DNA from: an uncultured Halieaceae bacterium
Lineage (GTDB): Bacteria; Pseudomonadota; Gammaproteobacteria; Pseudomonadales; Halieaceae
Assembly: GCA_938045215.1 (NCBI GenBank)
Contig: CALINF010000332.1
Location: 1 to 18,737, forward strand
DNA: 18,737 bases
Direction: 5' to 3'
Shown: piece by piece, positions 7,931 to 16,262 of the stretch
How positions within the stretch are numbered: position 1 is the first letter of the stretch
Layout: each line of letters opens with the position of its first letter
The notes under the pieces: generated by a model
Told to the model about the DNA's origin: nothing
The model's database searches: none
What the model saw: the letters and a program-made list of their open reading frames with translations, nothing else
Program-made: the position numbers and the translations under genes

Positions 7931-8953
7931 TCAATGGGGTGACTGCGTGGTGGCAAGAGCGAGTTCACGTCCATAGTGCGTCGTTGATTCGCGGACCCAC
8001 TTGCTCAGGATCCACTTCTCTCCACTCTCCACCGGCTGACCTTCATGCAGTGAGCAGGCAAGTGCATTGCCATGTTCATCGGTATTGTTAAAGCGCAGTA
8101 ACTCACCCGGTTGCGGCTTGGCGGTTACACCTAATTTCGGAAAGTGGGTTGCGCCGCCGCTAAAACTCGGATCGCCCAGCGTGAGTAGTACTGTTAGTGT
8201 ACGTTCGCCGCCTTCTGCAAGTCCTTGTGCGGAATGCGCCAACTCGTCACCGAGGCAATCATAATGCGCCTTATAGTGTTGCCCAGGCTGATAGTGCAGC
8301 AGGCTCAGCACCTCACCTTTGTCGACGTGAAAGCCGGCTGCCTGTGCAAGCCGCTGCTCGACCAGTTTGCCAGCCCAACCCAGTTGCTCTGGCAGCCACT
8401 GCGCGCTCTGGTTGCGACGTACGGGGTGTATAACCGGCTGCCCCGAGCCGGGGTCAATCACAGCAGAGGGCTGTAACGCACGCCCGAGGTGCGAGCAGAT
8501 AAAATGCAGCAGCCCTTTGGGTGCAAATGGCGAAGACTGCTCCAGTGTTAGCCCGTCCTGGCTAACAAGGGCGTGCCACTTTGGTGGCTGCCAACTGTAG
8601 GGGTCGTCACTGGCAGTGTCCGCTCTGGCGTTCTTATGGGTGCTGTCCAACAAATGTGTTGCCCAGTCCCGGTACAGCGCATCGACAAAGCTTGCCTCGG
8701 GATGGCCTTCTTCACTGCATTGTTGCAACAGTTCACGCCAGTCGGCATCGGTTTTCCAGCCGTGGAAGCACGACAGTTCCGCTTCGAGAAACCGGGCGTT
8801 TAGCGCTTGTCCTGCATCCCGCTTGCTCTGCAGCAGCTCATTGACGGCGTGTTGTTCATCCTCAGCCAGCCAGTGTTGAAGCAATAGGCGCTCGGCGACA
8901 GGGTTGCCCCTGGCTGCTTCGGTGCGCAGTTGTGCAATATGGGAGCTGTCCAT
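7931..8953 (-). CDS. 2OG-Fe(II) oxygenase, prolyl 4-hydroxylase-like, with helical N-terminal region
   Basis: A 340-residue protein. The C-terminal half is a 2-oxoglutarate/Fe(II) dioxygenase of the prolyl-4-hydroxylase alpha-subunit type. The iron ligands H230 and D232 (HYDCLGD) and H303 (SLHEG) are present, with K313 (GEKWILSKW) to bind 2-oxoglutarate. The core strands GGERTLTVLLTLG and FSGGATHFPKLG are typical. Residues 1-95 are helical and rich in Ala, Leu and Glu, like Sel1/TPR repeats, and may bind a protein substrate. The likely reaction is hydroxylation of proline or another residue in a protein or peptide. There is no signal peptide, so it is cytoplasmic. It is convergent with the cyanophycin operon (37 bases between the stops) and has no clear link to it. 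AGAGA upstream of the ATG is a weak ribosome-binding site. Confidence 0.86.
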   Translation of the reverse strand: MDSSHIAQLRTEAARGNPVAERLLLQHWLAEDEQHAVNELLQSKRDAGQALNARFLEAELSCFHGWKTDADWRELLQQCSEEGHPEASFVDALYRDWATHLLDSTHKNARADTASDDPYSWQPPKWHALVSQDGLTLEQSSPFAPKGLLHFICSHLGRALQPSAVIDPGSGQPVIHPVRRNQSAQWLPEQLGWAGKLVEQRLAQAAGFHVDKGEVLSLLHYQPGQHYKAHYDCLGDELAHSAQGLAEGGERTLTVLLTLGDPSFSGGATHFPKLGVTAKPQPGELLRFNNTDEHGNALACSLHEGQPVESGEKWILSKWVRESTTHYGRELALATTQSPH

Positions 8954-9011
8954 CAGAAGATCTCTGTCGGTTAGTTTAAAGCACGATGGTACTGTGACAG
9001 GTGCAGACGAC

Positions 9012-9632
9012 CTATTCCAGACTCATCATCATGAAACCCGTGATTGCTGCGTTATTGCCTGTCAGCGTAGGAACAACGTTCGCTTTGATCTCTCCCAGCA
9101 GCCTGAGGTAGCCTCGATAGAATTCCCAGGAGGGCGTGGGCGCATAGTTAAGATCGGTTGCGTCGAGGAACTTGATTATGCCTTTGGCGGTGGTGGGTTT
9201 TACAAATGCTTCTTTGGTCGGTGCAAAGTAGAACGGCACGGCCGAAATAACAGACCACCGGGCAAGCTTCTGGTGTGCCAGCATGCCCAGTATTTCTTCG
9301 AATCCCTGGCGCTTCTGCCGGCCGTACAATCGCTTCTCCACAGAGGCGGCCAATGCCTGCTTTTCATGAGAGTTTAGTGCTGCTACAAAGTCCCGGAACT
9401 TTGGTTTCTCGAATCGTGAGACCATGGACGACCGGCTTATCACTTTCACCAGAGCCTCGCAGATTAACTCGGGTCGATTGAAATTGGGGCGCGAAAAACT
9501 CTCGCGGGTAAAGGCGGAAAGCTTGTCGATGTCGTGGCGCTTGCGGATGGTGTCCAGTTCAGGATCAGCGAAGCCGCCCGGGTAGCGTTGCAGAAAACTG
9601 GCTTCAGCCTGACGAAGATGTGCGAGATTCAT
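9012..9632 (-). CDS. Protein of unknown function, 206 residues
   Basis: I do not recognise a named family. The protein is soluble-looking, charged and mostly helical for residues 1-125, with many Arg/Lys/Glu and only one cysteine. A more hydrophobic segment lies near WSVISAVPFYFAPTKEAF (about 131-148). The C-terminal third, from FLDATDLNYAPTPSWEFYRGYL on, carries several aromatics, and the end reads GNNAAITGFMMMSLE. No catalytic motif, signal peptide or membrane span is obvious. It looks like a real gene because it is long, free of overlap and has balanced composition. It is separated by 58 bases from the downstream oxygenase gene on the same strand, so the two may be co-transcribed. The ribosome-binding site is weak (GGTAACAG). 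Confidence 0.65.
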   Translation of the reverse strand: MNLAHLRQAEASFLQRYPGGFADPELDTIRKRHDIDKLSAFTRESFSRPNFNRPELICEALVKVISRSSMVSRFEKPKFRDFVAALNSHEKQALAASVEKRLYGRQKRQGFEEILGMLAHQKLARWSVISAVPFYFAPTKEAFVKPTTAKGIIKFLDATDLNYAPTPSWEFYRGYLRLLGEIKANVVPTLTGNNAAITGFMMMSLE

Positions 9633-9664
9633 AGTCTGTTACCAGCGCAATGTCGTTAGTGGAA

Positions 9665-9694
9665 TTGGCGTATCGACGCGTTACTGACCATAAT
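9665..9694 (+). promoter_or_regulatory. Candidate sigma-70 promoter for the MaoC gene pair
   Basis: TTGGCG (9665-9670) and CATAAT (9689-9694) are separated by 18 bases. They match the -35 and -10 consensus at four and five of six positions. A start near 9701 would leave a leader of about 50 bases before the ATG at 9753. It lies in the 120-bp divergent gap between the unknown gene and the MaoC pair. This was found by eye only. Confidence 0.35.
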
Positions 9695-9752
9695 CGAATG
9701 ATTCCTGCCGGACAATAGGCAGCATCAGCGATAAATAATGAGGATGATAAAA

Positions 9753-10262
9753 ATGGCCGTTGATAATTTTCCAGTAGAAGCAGGGCATATACTGATGTTT
9801 GCCAGAGCAGTTGGCGATGACAACCCGGTCTATCGCGATGCAGAGTACGCCAGCGGTACGGAAGTGGGCGCAGTGGTAGCGCCACCGACATTTATGCAGG
9901 CCAGCGCCCAGTTTGACCCCGACTATTTTCTCCGACCTAAACCGGGTAAACCCTGGTTTGGATCTGGTCGTGAATCCACAGGCATTAAAGCCGGTGATCC
10001 TGCGGGCTCGACTCCATCAGAGGGCGGGGACAACAAAGCGGTGCTTCACGCCGAGCAGCATTTTGAGTATCACCGGCATCCTCGGGCCGGCGATGTACTT
10101 ACCGCCACAACACTACCAGGCAAGCGTTGGGTAAAAGAGGGCAAACGGTCGGGCAAGCTGACATTCACCGAATCGATAACGCAGTACCACAATCAGGACG
10201 GTGAGTTGATGGTTACCGCTAAGGGTGTGGGCGTTGTCACCGAGCGGCCGGTGGATCAATAG
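9753..10262 (+). CDS. MaoC-like dehydratase, N-terminal hotdog-type subunit
   Basis: A 169-residue protein of the MaoC N-terminal dehydratase (FAS1-DH-like) hotdog family. The start reads FPVEAGHILMFARAVGDDNPVY, typical of the family, and the motif VVAPPTFMQASAQFD (about residues 37-51 counted from this start) follows. Such proteins usually lack their own catalytic His/Asp and pair with a full MaoC subunit to form a heterodimeric (R)-specific enoyl-CoA or enoyl-ACP hydratase, as in mycobacterial HadAB. That partner is encoded 11 bases downstream. The frame opens at 9738, but GAGGA at 9740-9744 sits 8 bases before the ATG at 9753, so I chose that start. The likely role is hydration in fatty-acyl-CoA or side-chain metabolism, with the acyl substrate unknown. 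Confidence 0.85.
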   Translation: MAVDNFPVEAGHILMFARAVGDDNPVYRDAEYASGTEVGAVVAPPTFMQASAQFDPDYFLRPKPGKPWFGSGRESTGIKAGDPAGSTPSEGGDNKAVLHAEQHFEYHRHPRAGDVLTATTLPGKRWVKEGKRSGKLTFTESITQYHNQDGELMVTAKGVGVVTERPVDQ

Positions 10263-10273
10263 GAGTTCAGGTT

Positions 10274-10693
10274 ATGGCGTTGCAAGGCAAAGAGTTAACA
10301 ATAGGACAGGTTCATTCGGCGCAGGTCGTGCAGGATTTGAAGCGAACACAGATTGTGCAGTATGCGGGGGCATCCGGCGATTACAATCCGATTCATACGG
10401 ATGAACCCTATGCGCGCGATATTGCGGGCTATCCAACGGTTTTTGCCCACGGCATGCTGACGATGGGTATGACCGGCGCAATGCTCACAGACTATGTGGG
10501 CGATGGGCGGTTGACCAAGTTCGGTGTGCGTTTTACCAGCCAGGTCTGGCCCGGGGATGATCTGAAGGCCTCCGCTATTTTCGAAGGGCTGGAGGAGAGC
10601 GTCGATGGAACACTGGCAAATTTTGCAGTCGAGACAGTCAATCAAGACGGTGCTGTGGTGCTCAAAGGCTATGCTCAGGCGAGAGTTGACTAG
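10274..10693 (+). CDS. MaoC family hydratase, catalytic subunit
   Basis: A 139-residue hotdog-fold (R)-enoyl-CoA hydratase-type protein. The hydratase motif YAGASGDYNPIHTD (30-43) supplies the catalytic D36 and H41, and FAHGML follows in the expected place. It would add water to a trans-2-enoyl thioester, and probably works as a dimer with the product of the upstream gene, 11 bases away. AGGAG at 10261-10265 precedes the ATG and overlaps the upstream stop region, so the two are surely translated from one message. The separate but adjacent halves resemble actinobacterial and proteobacterial two-subunit hydratases rather than the fused double-hotdog form. Confidence 0.9.
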   Translation: MALQGKELTIGQVHSAQVVQDLKRTQIVQYAGASGDYNPIHTDEPYARDIAGYPTVFAHGMLTMGMTGAMLTDYVGDGRLTKFGVRFTSQVWPGDDLKASAIFEGLEESVDGTLANFAVETVNQDGAVVLKGYAQARVD

Positions 10694-10734
10694 ATAACGT
10701 CGCAGTCATTACCACCCGATAGCAGGAGCACAGC

Positions 10735-11772
10735 ATGAGTAATTCCGGACCAGTAGAGTTGATAGGTGCTACCGCATCACCCTATACACGCAAAATGCTG
10801 GCGTTGTTGCGCTATCGTCGAATTCCCTATGCGATCACCTGGGGTGATCCCTCTACCATTCTGGCCGAGCGAGGTATCGAGTCGCCTCGCATACCTTTCC
10901 TGCCAACCTTCCTGTTTGCCAATGCATCAGGGGAGCTGGAGGCGGTGTGCGATTCAACGCCGATCACGCATCGGCTGGAGAAGTCCGTTGCCGGTCGCCT
11001 GGCTATCCCCTCTGATCCGGCACTCGCCTTTATCAATTATCTGCTGGAGGATTTTGGTGACGAGTGGTGCACCAAATACATGTTTCACTATCGTTGGCAC
11101 TTTGCGCCCGATGCCGACAATGCCGGCACTTTGCTACCGCTGGCCGCTAATCTAACGGTGCCGCCGCAGACTCATCAGCAATTGAAGGCGCACTTTACCG
11201 AGCGACAGGTCGGGCGACTGGGGTTTGTTGGTTCGAATGATCAAACCGCGCCAATCATCGATGCCAGCTACCGGCGGTTGCTGAACCAGCTGGAAGCTCA
11301 CTTTGAGCGAGAGCCTTTCCTGCTGGGAGCCCGACCGGGCTCTGCAGACTTTGCGCTGTTTGGGCAGCTAACCCAGCTGGTGGGTTTTGACCCTACCCCC
11401 AGAGCCATTGCTCATCAGTTATCGCCACGCACCGTAGCCTGGGTAGGTGTCACAGATGACCTCAGTGGACTTGAGCCTGTAGACGGCGACTGGCGCTCGG
11501 TCGATTCGTTGCCGGACACCCTGCGCAGTATCCTTGGCGAGGTTGGCAGAACCTATGTGCCCGCGCTGCTGGCCAATGCGGCGGCCATTGAGGGAGGGCA
11601 GAAACAGTGGAGTGCCACCATAGATGGCGCGCTGTGGAGTCAGAATACGTTTCCCTACCAGGGCAAGTGCCTGGCATGGATTCGGCAGGAGTACGCGGGG
11701 CTTGATGATGCAAGTCGTTCGTGTGTGGATGGCCTCCTTGCCGGAACCGGCTGCGAGATGCTGTTGGCCTGA
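10735..11772 (+). CDS. Glutathione S-transferase family protein, long form
   Basis: A 345-residue protein. Residues 1-85 form a GST thioredoxin-like domain: SPYTRKMLALLRYRRIPY (15-32) with a candidate catalytic Ser/Tyr, a probable cis-proline in FLPTFL (P57), and DSTPIT (73-78), which normally holds the glutathione gamma-glutamyl group. The rest is mostly helical, and PFLLGARPGSADFALFGQL (about 198-216) matches the GST C-terminal domain. At 345 residues it is over 100 longer than a usual GST, with an extra helical C-terminus. The likely role is glutathione conjugation or a related thiol reaction. The substrate is unknown. AGGAG lies about 8 bases before the start. It follows the MaoC pair by 41 bases on the same strand, so it may be part of the same operon. 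Confidence 0.82.
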   Translation: MSNSGPVELIGATASPYTRKMLALLRYRRIPYAITWGDPSTILAERGIESPRIPFLPTFLFANASGELEAVCDSTPITHRLEKSVAGRLAIPSDPALAFINYLLEDFGDEWCTKYMFHYRWHFAPDADNAGTLLPLAANLTVPPQTHQQLKAHFTERQVGRLGFVGSNDQTAPIIDASYRRLLNQLEAHFEREPFLLGARPGSADFALFGQLTQLVGFDPTPRAIAHQLSPRTVAWVGVTDDLSGLEPVDGDWRSVDSLPDTLRSILGEVGRTYVPALLANAAAIEGGQKQWSATIDGALWSQNTFPYQGKCLAWIRQEYAGLDDASRSCVDGLLAGTGCEMLLA

Positions 11773-11836
11773 ATGCCGGCACATCTTTGTGCCACCGACG
11801 CTGCGATAGCAGTAGTTTTCTCTGTATGATCGCAGC

Positions 11837-13033
11837 ATGACTTCCCGCTCGCTCTCTCAAGCTGAATTACTGCTGCTGACACTGGCCGGTGCAGTTGTCA
11901 CGGCCAACGCCTATTACATCCATCCAATCATCGCGCGGGTTGCCGAGGACTTTGGTGTCAGCGCTTCCACTATTGGTCTGGTGCCAGCCCTGAATCAGGT
12001 CGCGCTGTCACTGGGTATCTTCCTGTTGCTGCCGCTGGGTGACAGGGTCAACAATCGGCGTTTAGTGCTTATTTTTGTGGTTGCCCAGTTTCTGGCGCTG
12101 GTGCTGATGGCGTTGTCTGGCCAGTTCATCATTTTCCTGATTGGCTCTACCATACTTGGTTTTGTCACCATAGCGCCTTACTTGTTACCAGCCTACGTGT
12201 CAAAACGCGTCGATCCGGCTCATCTTGGCCATGTAACAGCGACGCTTACAACGGGCGTGATTCTGGGAATTCTACTGGCGCGAGCCGGCGCTGGAATGAT
12301 TGGAGAGTATCTGGGCTGGCGTACGGTTTATTATATCGCGGCCGGGTTAATGCTGGTTATTGCTCTGGTCATACCGCTGATAATGGATGCGGAAGAGCCT
12401 GAACCGGTCAGGCAGGATCAGATGAGTTACTTCGCTTTACTGGCATCTATGGGGCCGATGCTGAGGGTCTATCCGCAGATTCTCCTGTCCGGTTCTATTC
12501 AGGCGTTGAATTTTGGCATCTTTCTCACGGTCTGGCTGGGTCTGGGCTTACATCTCACCAGCGCCGAGATGGGTTACGGCGTGGATGTTGTAGGCTATCT
12601 TGCGATTTTTTCGATTATCAACCTGGTGACCACACCGCGGATGGGAAGGCTGGCAGACACTCTGGGCCCAAGACGCGCGCGGTTCTATCTCGCGGCGATT
12701 CAATTTCTGGGTGTCTGTCTGTTCTACTTCTTTGGGCATAGCCTTTGGCTGTTAATGATACCCATTGTCATCACTAATCTCGTGGGCCCTATCATCGACG
12801 TATCGGGTCGAATGACGTTTTTGAATCAAGCGCCCGCCATACGAACCAGGCTCATGACAGTGTATATCGTGCTCATGTTTTTGGGTGGCGGGCTCTGCAG
12901 CTGGGCCGGGACTGCCGCCTACGAATGGGGCGGGTGGGGTGCCACGGCCGTGCTGTCGATGGTGCTGTCAACATTGGTAGTGGCGCTGTCATTTATCAGC
13001 TTTCGGTGGGGCCAGCGCTCAGTAGCGAGTTGA
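11837..13033 (+). CDS. Major facilitator superfamily transporter
   Basis: A 398-residue inner-membrane protein with about 12 hydrophobic segments in two halves, separated by a charged loop near residues 184-200 (MDAEEPEPVRQDQ). PLGDRVNNRR (66-75) in the loop after the second span matches MFS motif A. The N-terminal region is like drug and small-molecule exporters of the DHA1 type, but substrate and direction cannot be read from sequence. It would use the proton gradient. It lies 64 bases after the GST gene. No strong ribosome-binding site precedes the ATG. Together with the P450 and GST it could serve detoxification or export. Confidence 0.87.
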   Translation: MTSRSLSQAELLLLTLAGAVVTANAYYIHPIIARVAEDFGVSASTIGLVPALNQVALSLGIFLLLPLGDRVNNRRLVLIFVVAQFLALVLMALSGQFIIFLIGSTILGFVTIAPYLLPAYVSKRVDPAHLGHVTATLTTGVILGILLARAGAGMIGEYLGWRTVYYIAAGLMLVIALVIPLIMDAEEPEPVRQDQMSYFALLASMGPMLRVYPQILLSGSIQALNFGIFLTVWLGLGLHLTSAEMGYGVDVVGYLAIFSIINLVTTPRMGRLADTLGPRRARFYLAAIQFLGVCLFYFFGHSLWLLMIPIVITNLVGPIIDVSGRMTFLNQAPAIRTRLMTVYIVLMFLGGGLCSWAGTAAYEWGGWGATAVLSMVLSTLVVALSFISFRWGQRSVAS

Positions 13034-13106
13034 GCGCACTTTTTCGCCGGATTTTTCTCATAAGATCACTGCCAAAAGTGAATATACCGCCGATAGAATT
13101 ATGTGT

Positions 13107-13119
13107 TAGCGCAGCGCTA
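13107..13119. promoter_or_regulatory. Short perfect palindrome upstream of DUF885 gene
   Basis: TAGCGC-A-GCGCTA is a perfect 6-bp inverted repeat with a one-base centre. It lies in the 164-bp gap between the MFS and DUF885 genes, about 78 bases before the latter's ATG. It could be an operator, but the short length makes chance a real alternative. It has no T-run, so it is not an intrinsic terminator. Confidence 0.25.
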
Positions 13120-13197
13120 TCTCGTGGAATAGTCTGGTATCGTCTCAGTGTAACTATGACTGTAATTACGAGTTCTGACCGGAGGATATAGACGCAG

Positions 13198-14916
13198 ATG
13201 TTGGCACCTCGAACCGCTTTTATCCGCTTTACTACCCCTATCGCAATGTTACTGCTGATTCTTCTGGCTGCCAGGAGCGGCGCTGTCGTTGCCGAGCAAT
13301 CTGCCCAAATAAGCACCCAGAGCGCTGGGTATCGTGAGCTCATAGTGATATTTGAGGATTTTCTTGCGTTGCGCGATGGATCGGCAGATCCATCATCCGT
13401 TCTGGACAGGGATGCGCAAGGCAGGGTCATCGCGCCCGTCGCAAATTACGGTATCTCTGCAGTAGGCGAGCGCGAACGGCGCACGCGAGCCCTGCAAGAG
13501 CGGCTTGAGGCACTGGCTACCGATGAGTGGCCCCGTGATCAGCGGGTTGACTATCTGGCCGTGCGCTCACGGTTGGACCAGTATCAGTTCTTATTGCGCG
13601 TATCGCGGCCCTGGGCGCGTGATCCCGGTCTATACGTGGATCGTATGTGGGCGGTTACGTTTACGGAGCTGCCATTAGCAGGCGAGGCTCGCGAGGAGTT
13701 TCTGGCGCAGCTGCGTGCGATTCCGGTGTTGATTGGGCAAGCTAAGCTAGTGCTCGATGACGTGGCGGCAGACTATGCCGATCTGGCGCTGCATAATCTG
13801 AACAGGCCAGACGGGGTAGGGCACGGTCATCCGTATCGGGCAATCCCACCACAGGGTGTTATCGGCTGGTTCGAGGATCTGTTGACCCGCGCCGAGCAGG
13901 TCCAGCCTGAATTGGCATCTGAGATCCGCGCCACGATGGGCTCGGTGACCGGGTTTGAGACATGGATTACGCAACAGCGTCCGACCTGGACTGCTTCTGC
14001 AGGGGTCGGTAAAGAAGCACTGGACTGGTATTTGCGCCACGTAAAACTGATGCCCTGGTCCTCGGCGGAGCTGGTTGTATTGGGTGAGCGTGAGCTGGAT
14101 CGGTTGTGGGCGGACTACGCTATGGAGCGACAGCGCAACCGCGACTTGCCGGAGTTGCTGCCCGCCGAAACGGCCGAAGACTACCAGCAGCGCATTGAAA
14201 TGACTGACCGCAGGATACGCACATTTCTGGCCGATACAGACTTCATCACGGTGCCAGATGATGTTGGCGAGCTGGGTACCAATGTCCCGTGGATAGAGCG
14301 GCCGGGCGGGCGTAATTTTTGGGAAGAAGTGCAGTATCGCGATCCTTCGCCGGATCATCTGCATGCAGTGATTCCCGGACACCGCTTCGATATGGTGATG
14401 GCGGCCCGTGTGGAGCACCCGATACGCAGCAGGCTGCAAAGCGGCGCTCGTGTGGAGGGTTGGGCCACCTATCTCGAAGAGGCAGCTATGGGCGCAGGCC
14501 TGTTCGCTGAGCTGCCGCGGGTCAGAGAGCTGATTCAGGTGTTTGGAATCTTCCGGGCAGCCCGCGTACCGGCCGATGTCTGGCTGCAGACCAATCAAAT
14601 GACAGTGGCCGAAGCTGTGGATTATTGGCTGGAACGTGTGCCGTACCTGGATGCGGATGTGGCGCGAGTAGATGCCGAGATCTACCTGCGCCGTCCTCCT
14701 GGATACGGCATAGGTTATACCGTGGGTGCGCTGCAGATGCAGCGCTTGCTGGCTGAGCGGAAGCGGCAACTTGGAGACGCGTTTGATTTGCGCGAGTTTC
14801 ACGACGCCATCATGATGGCAGGACAGATTCCATTGTCGCTGCTGCGTTGGGAAATGACTGGTCAGGATGACGAAGTACAGCGGTTGTGGGTGCGTGAGCC
14901 TATGCCGGGGAAATGA
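13198..14916 (+). CDS. Exported DUF885 family protein with altered active-site motif
   Basis: A 572-residue protein. The N-terminus is a signal peptide: basic start, hydrophobic core near 14-25 (TPIAMLLLILLAA), likely cleavage after AVVA near residue 32. It would act in the periplasm or outside the cell. The body matches DUF885, a zincin-like family annotated as putative metallopeptidases. The family's HExxPGH motif reads HAVIPGH here (389-395), so the general-base glutamate is replaced by alanine (codon GCA), while both histidines remain. The downstream glutamate motif EGWATYLEE (420-428) and GYGIGYTVGALQMQRL are kept. It may therefore be a non-peptidase binding protein, use another base, or belong to a divergent subfamily. 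GGAGG lies 12 bases before the ATG. It is preceded by a 164-bp gap and probably has its own promoter. Confidence 0.8.
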   Translation: MLAPRTAFIRFTTPIAMLLLILLAARSGAVVAEQSAQISTQSAGYRELIVIFEDFLALRDGSADPSSVLDRDAQGRVIAPVANYGISAVGERERRTRALQERLEALATDEWPRDQRVDYLAVRSRLDQYQFLLRVSRPWARDPGLYVDRMWAVTFTELPLAGEAREEFLAQLRAIPVLIGQAKLVLDDVAADYADLALHNLNRPDGVGHGHPYRAIPPQGVIGWFEDLLTRAEQVQPELASEIRATMGSVTGFETWITQQRPTWTASAGVGKEALDWYLRHVKLMPWSSAELVVLGERELDRLWADYAMERQRNRDLPELLPAETAEDYQQRIEMTDRRIRTFLADTDFITVPDDVGELGTNVPWIERPGGRNFWEEVQYRDPSPDHLHAVIPGHRFDMVMAARVEHPIRSRLQSGARVEGWATYLEEAAMGAGLFAELPRVRELIQVFGIFRAARVPADVWLQTNQMTVAEAVDYWLERVPYLDADVARVDAEIYLRRPPGYGIGYTVGALQMQRLLAERKRQLGDAFDLREFHDAIMMAGQIPLSLLRWEMTGQDDEVQRLWVREPMPGK

Positions 14917-15011
14917 TACTTCCGACTGCTCTGGTTGCCCTGCGCGAGGTGGGCTAAGGTTAACAGGGTTGAGTGACGGTACAGCAAGGCTGATAGTGGG
15001 CGAGGCAAATT

Positions 15012-16256
15012 ATGAGTGATACGGATGGTGGCGATCTGCCGCAGGGTTTGCAGCTAACGCCTATGGATGACGCGTTTCGCGAGAACCCTTACCACATACT
15101 GAAGCGAATTAGAGAAGAAGCCCCGACGCACAAAGACGAGGAGCTGGGACGCTTCTTGATTACTCGCCATGACGATGTGAAGAGCCTGCTGCATGATCGC
15201 GAGTTTTACACAGAACCCTCCAAGGCCAACCCTGGCACCTTCTCCAGGGAAATTCTGGCCCCTGCGATGATTGGCGATGAGAAACCCTCGATGCTTTTCA
15301 TGGACGAACCCGGACACAGGCGGCTGCGCTCGCTGGTCAGTAAACCCTTTCAGCCCAAAAATGTTGAACGCTGGCGGTCTCATATTCGCGAGATCGTGGA
15401 AGCGACTCTGGATAAAATCAGCACTACCGAATTTGATCTTATAGAGCAATTTGCGGGACCTGTGCCTACCGTGGTTATTGCCGAAATGCTTGGCATCGAT
15501 CCGACCTACCATGATCAATTCAAATCCTGGTCCGACCTGTCGGTACAGATCGGCTTTAACCCTTTTCCAACGCAGGCGCAGCAGGAGGAAGGGGACGCAG
15601 CGAATCAGGCTCTGAACCAGTTCTTTATTGATGAAATCGGCAGGCGCTCTCAAAACCTGGGTGATGATCTCATCAGCGATATGCTGCGAGCTGAAGTTGA
15701 TGGTGAGAAACTCACCCAAGAAGAGATCGTTTCTCAGTGCCAGCTATTGCTGATCGCAGGTAATGTCACCACAACTGACCTGATTGGCAATGCAGTGAAG
15801 GCATTGCTGGATAACCCACTGCAGCTGGAAAAGCTGCGATTACAGCCTGAGCTGATTGCAAACGCAGTCGAAGAAGCCCTGAGATATGAGTCGCCGGTGT
15901 TAAATTCTGGCAGGATTCCCAATCGGGATATCCATGTCAGCGGCTGTCCTGTCGGTCACGGCGAGTCCCTGTCTGTGATACTGGCAGCGGCCAATCGTGA
16001 TCCTGAGGTATACCCTGATCCTGACCTTTTTGATATTGAGCGAAAAGATACACATCATCAGTCGTTTGGTGGGGGGCGTCATCTTTGCCTTGGAGCGCAT
16101 CTCGCGCGGGTTGAAGCACAGGAGGCCATCCTGGGGTTATTGGATCGCTTTCCTAGCCTTACCGCCAGTGAGAGAGGATTTGAATATCATGCCATTCCCA
16201 GCTTCAGGGGGTTCAGCGAGCTCTGGGTATCGGGAGTGAGCCGGGTGAAACAGTGA
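15012..16256 (+). CDS. Cytochrome P450, soluble bacterial type
   Basis: A 414-residue P450 without a membrane anchor. The heme-binding loop FGGGRHLCLG (352-361) gives the thiolate ligand C359. The K-helix ExxR is E288-R291. HRRLR (102-106) is the C-helix HxxxR that contacts heme. The I-helix reads AGNVTTTD (249-256). The conserved Thr is present (T253), but the acidic residue that usually precedes it is Val (V252). It needs a redox partner (ferredoxin and reductase), and none is encoded in this window. The substrate is unknown; hydroxylation of a lipid, terpene or xenobiotic is possible. GAGG lies about 7 bases upstream of the ATG. A probable terminator follows the stop, so this gene may end its transcript. 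Confidence 0.95.
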   Translation: MSDTDGGDLPQGLQLTPMDDAFRENPYHILKRIREEAPTHKDEELGRFLITRHDDVKSLLHDREFYTEPSKANPGTFSREILAPAMIGDEKPSMLFMDEPGHRRLRSLVSKPFQPKNVERWRSHIREIVEATLDKISTTEFDLIEQFAGPVPTVVIAEMLGIDPTYHDQFKSWSDLSVQIGFNPFPTQAQQEEGDAANQALNQFFIDEIGRRSQNLGDDLISDMLRAEVDGEKLTQEEIVSQCQLLLIAGNVTTTDLIGNAVKALLDNPLQLEKLRLQPELIANAVEEALRYESPVLNSGRIPNRDIHVSGCPVGHGESLSVILAAANRDPEVYPDPDLFDIERKDTHHQSFGGGRHLCLGAHLARVEAQEAILGLLDRFPSLTASERGFEYHAIPSFRGFSELWVSGVSRVKQ

Positions 16257-16262
16257 TGCGGA

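Noticed and set aside
13747..14802. A 351-residue open frame on the minus strand
   Set aside because: It lies entirely antisense to the DUF885 gene, is rich in His, Arg and Gln, shows no domain or ribosome-binding site, and is best explained by the codon bias of the real gene.
15054..15719. A 221-residue open frame on the minus strand
   Set aside because: It is antisense to the P450 gene, whose motifs are certain. It has no recognisable features of its own.
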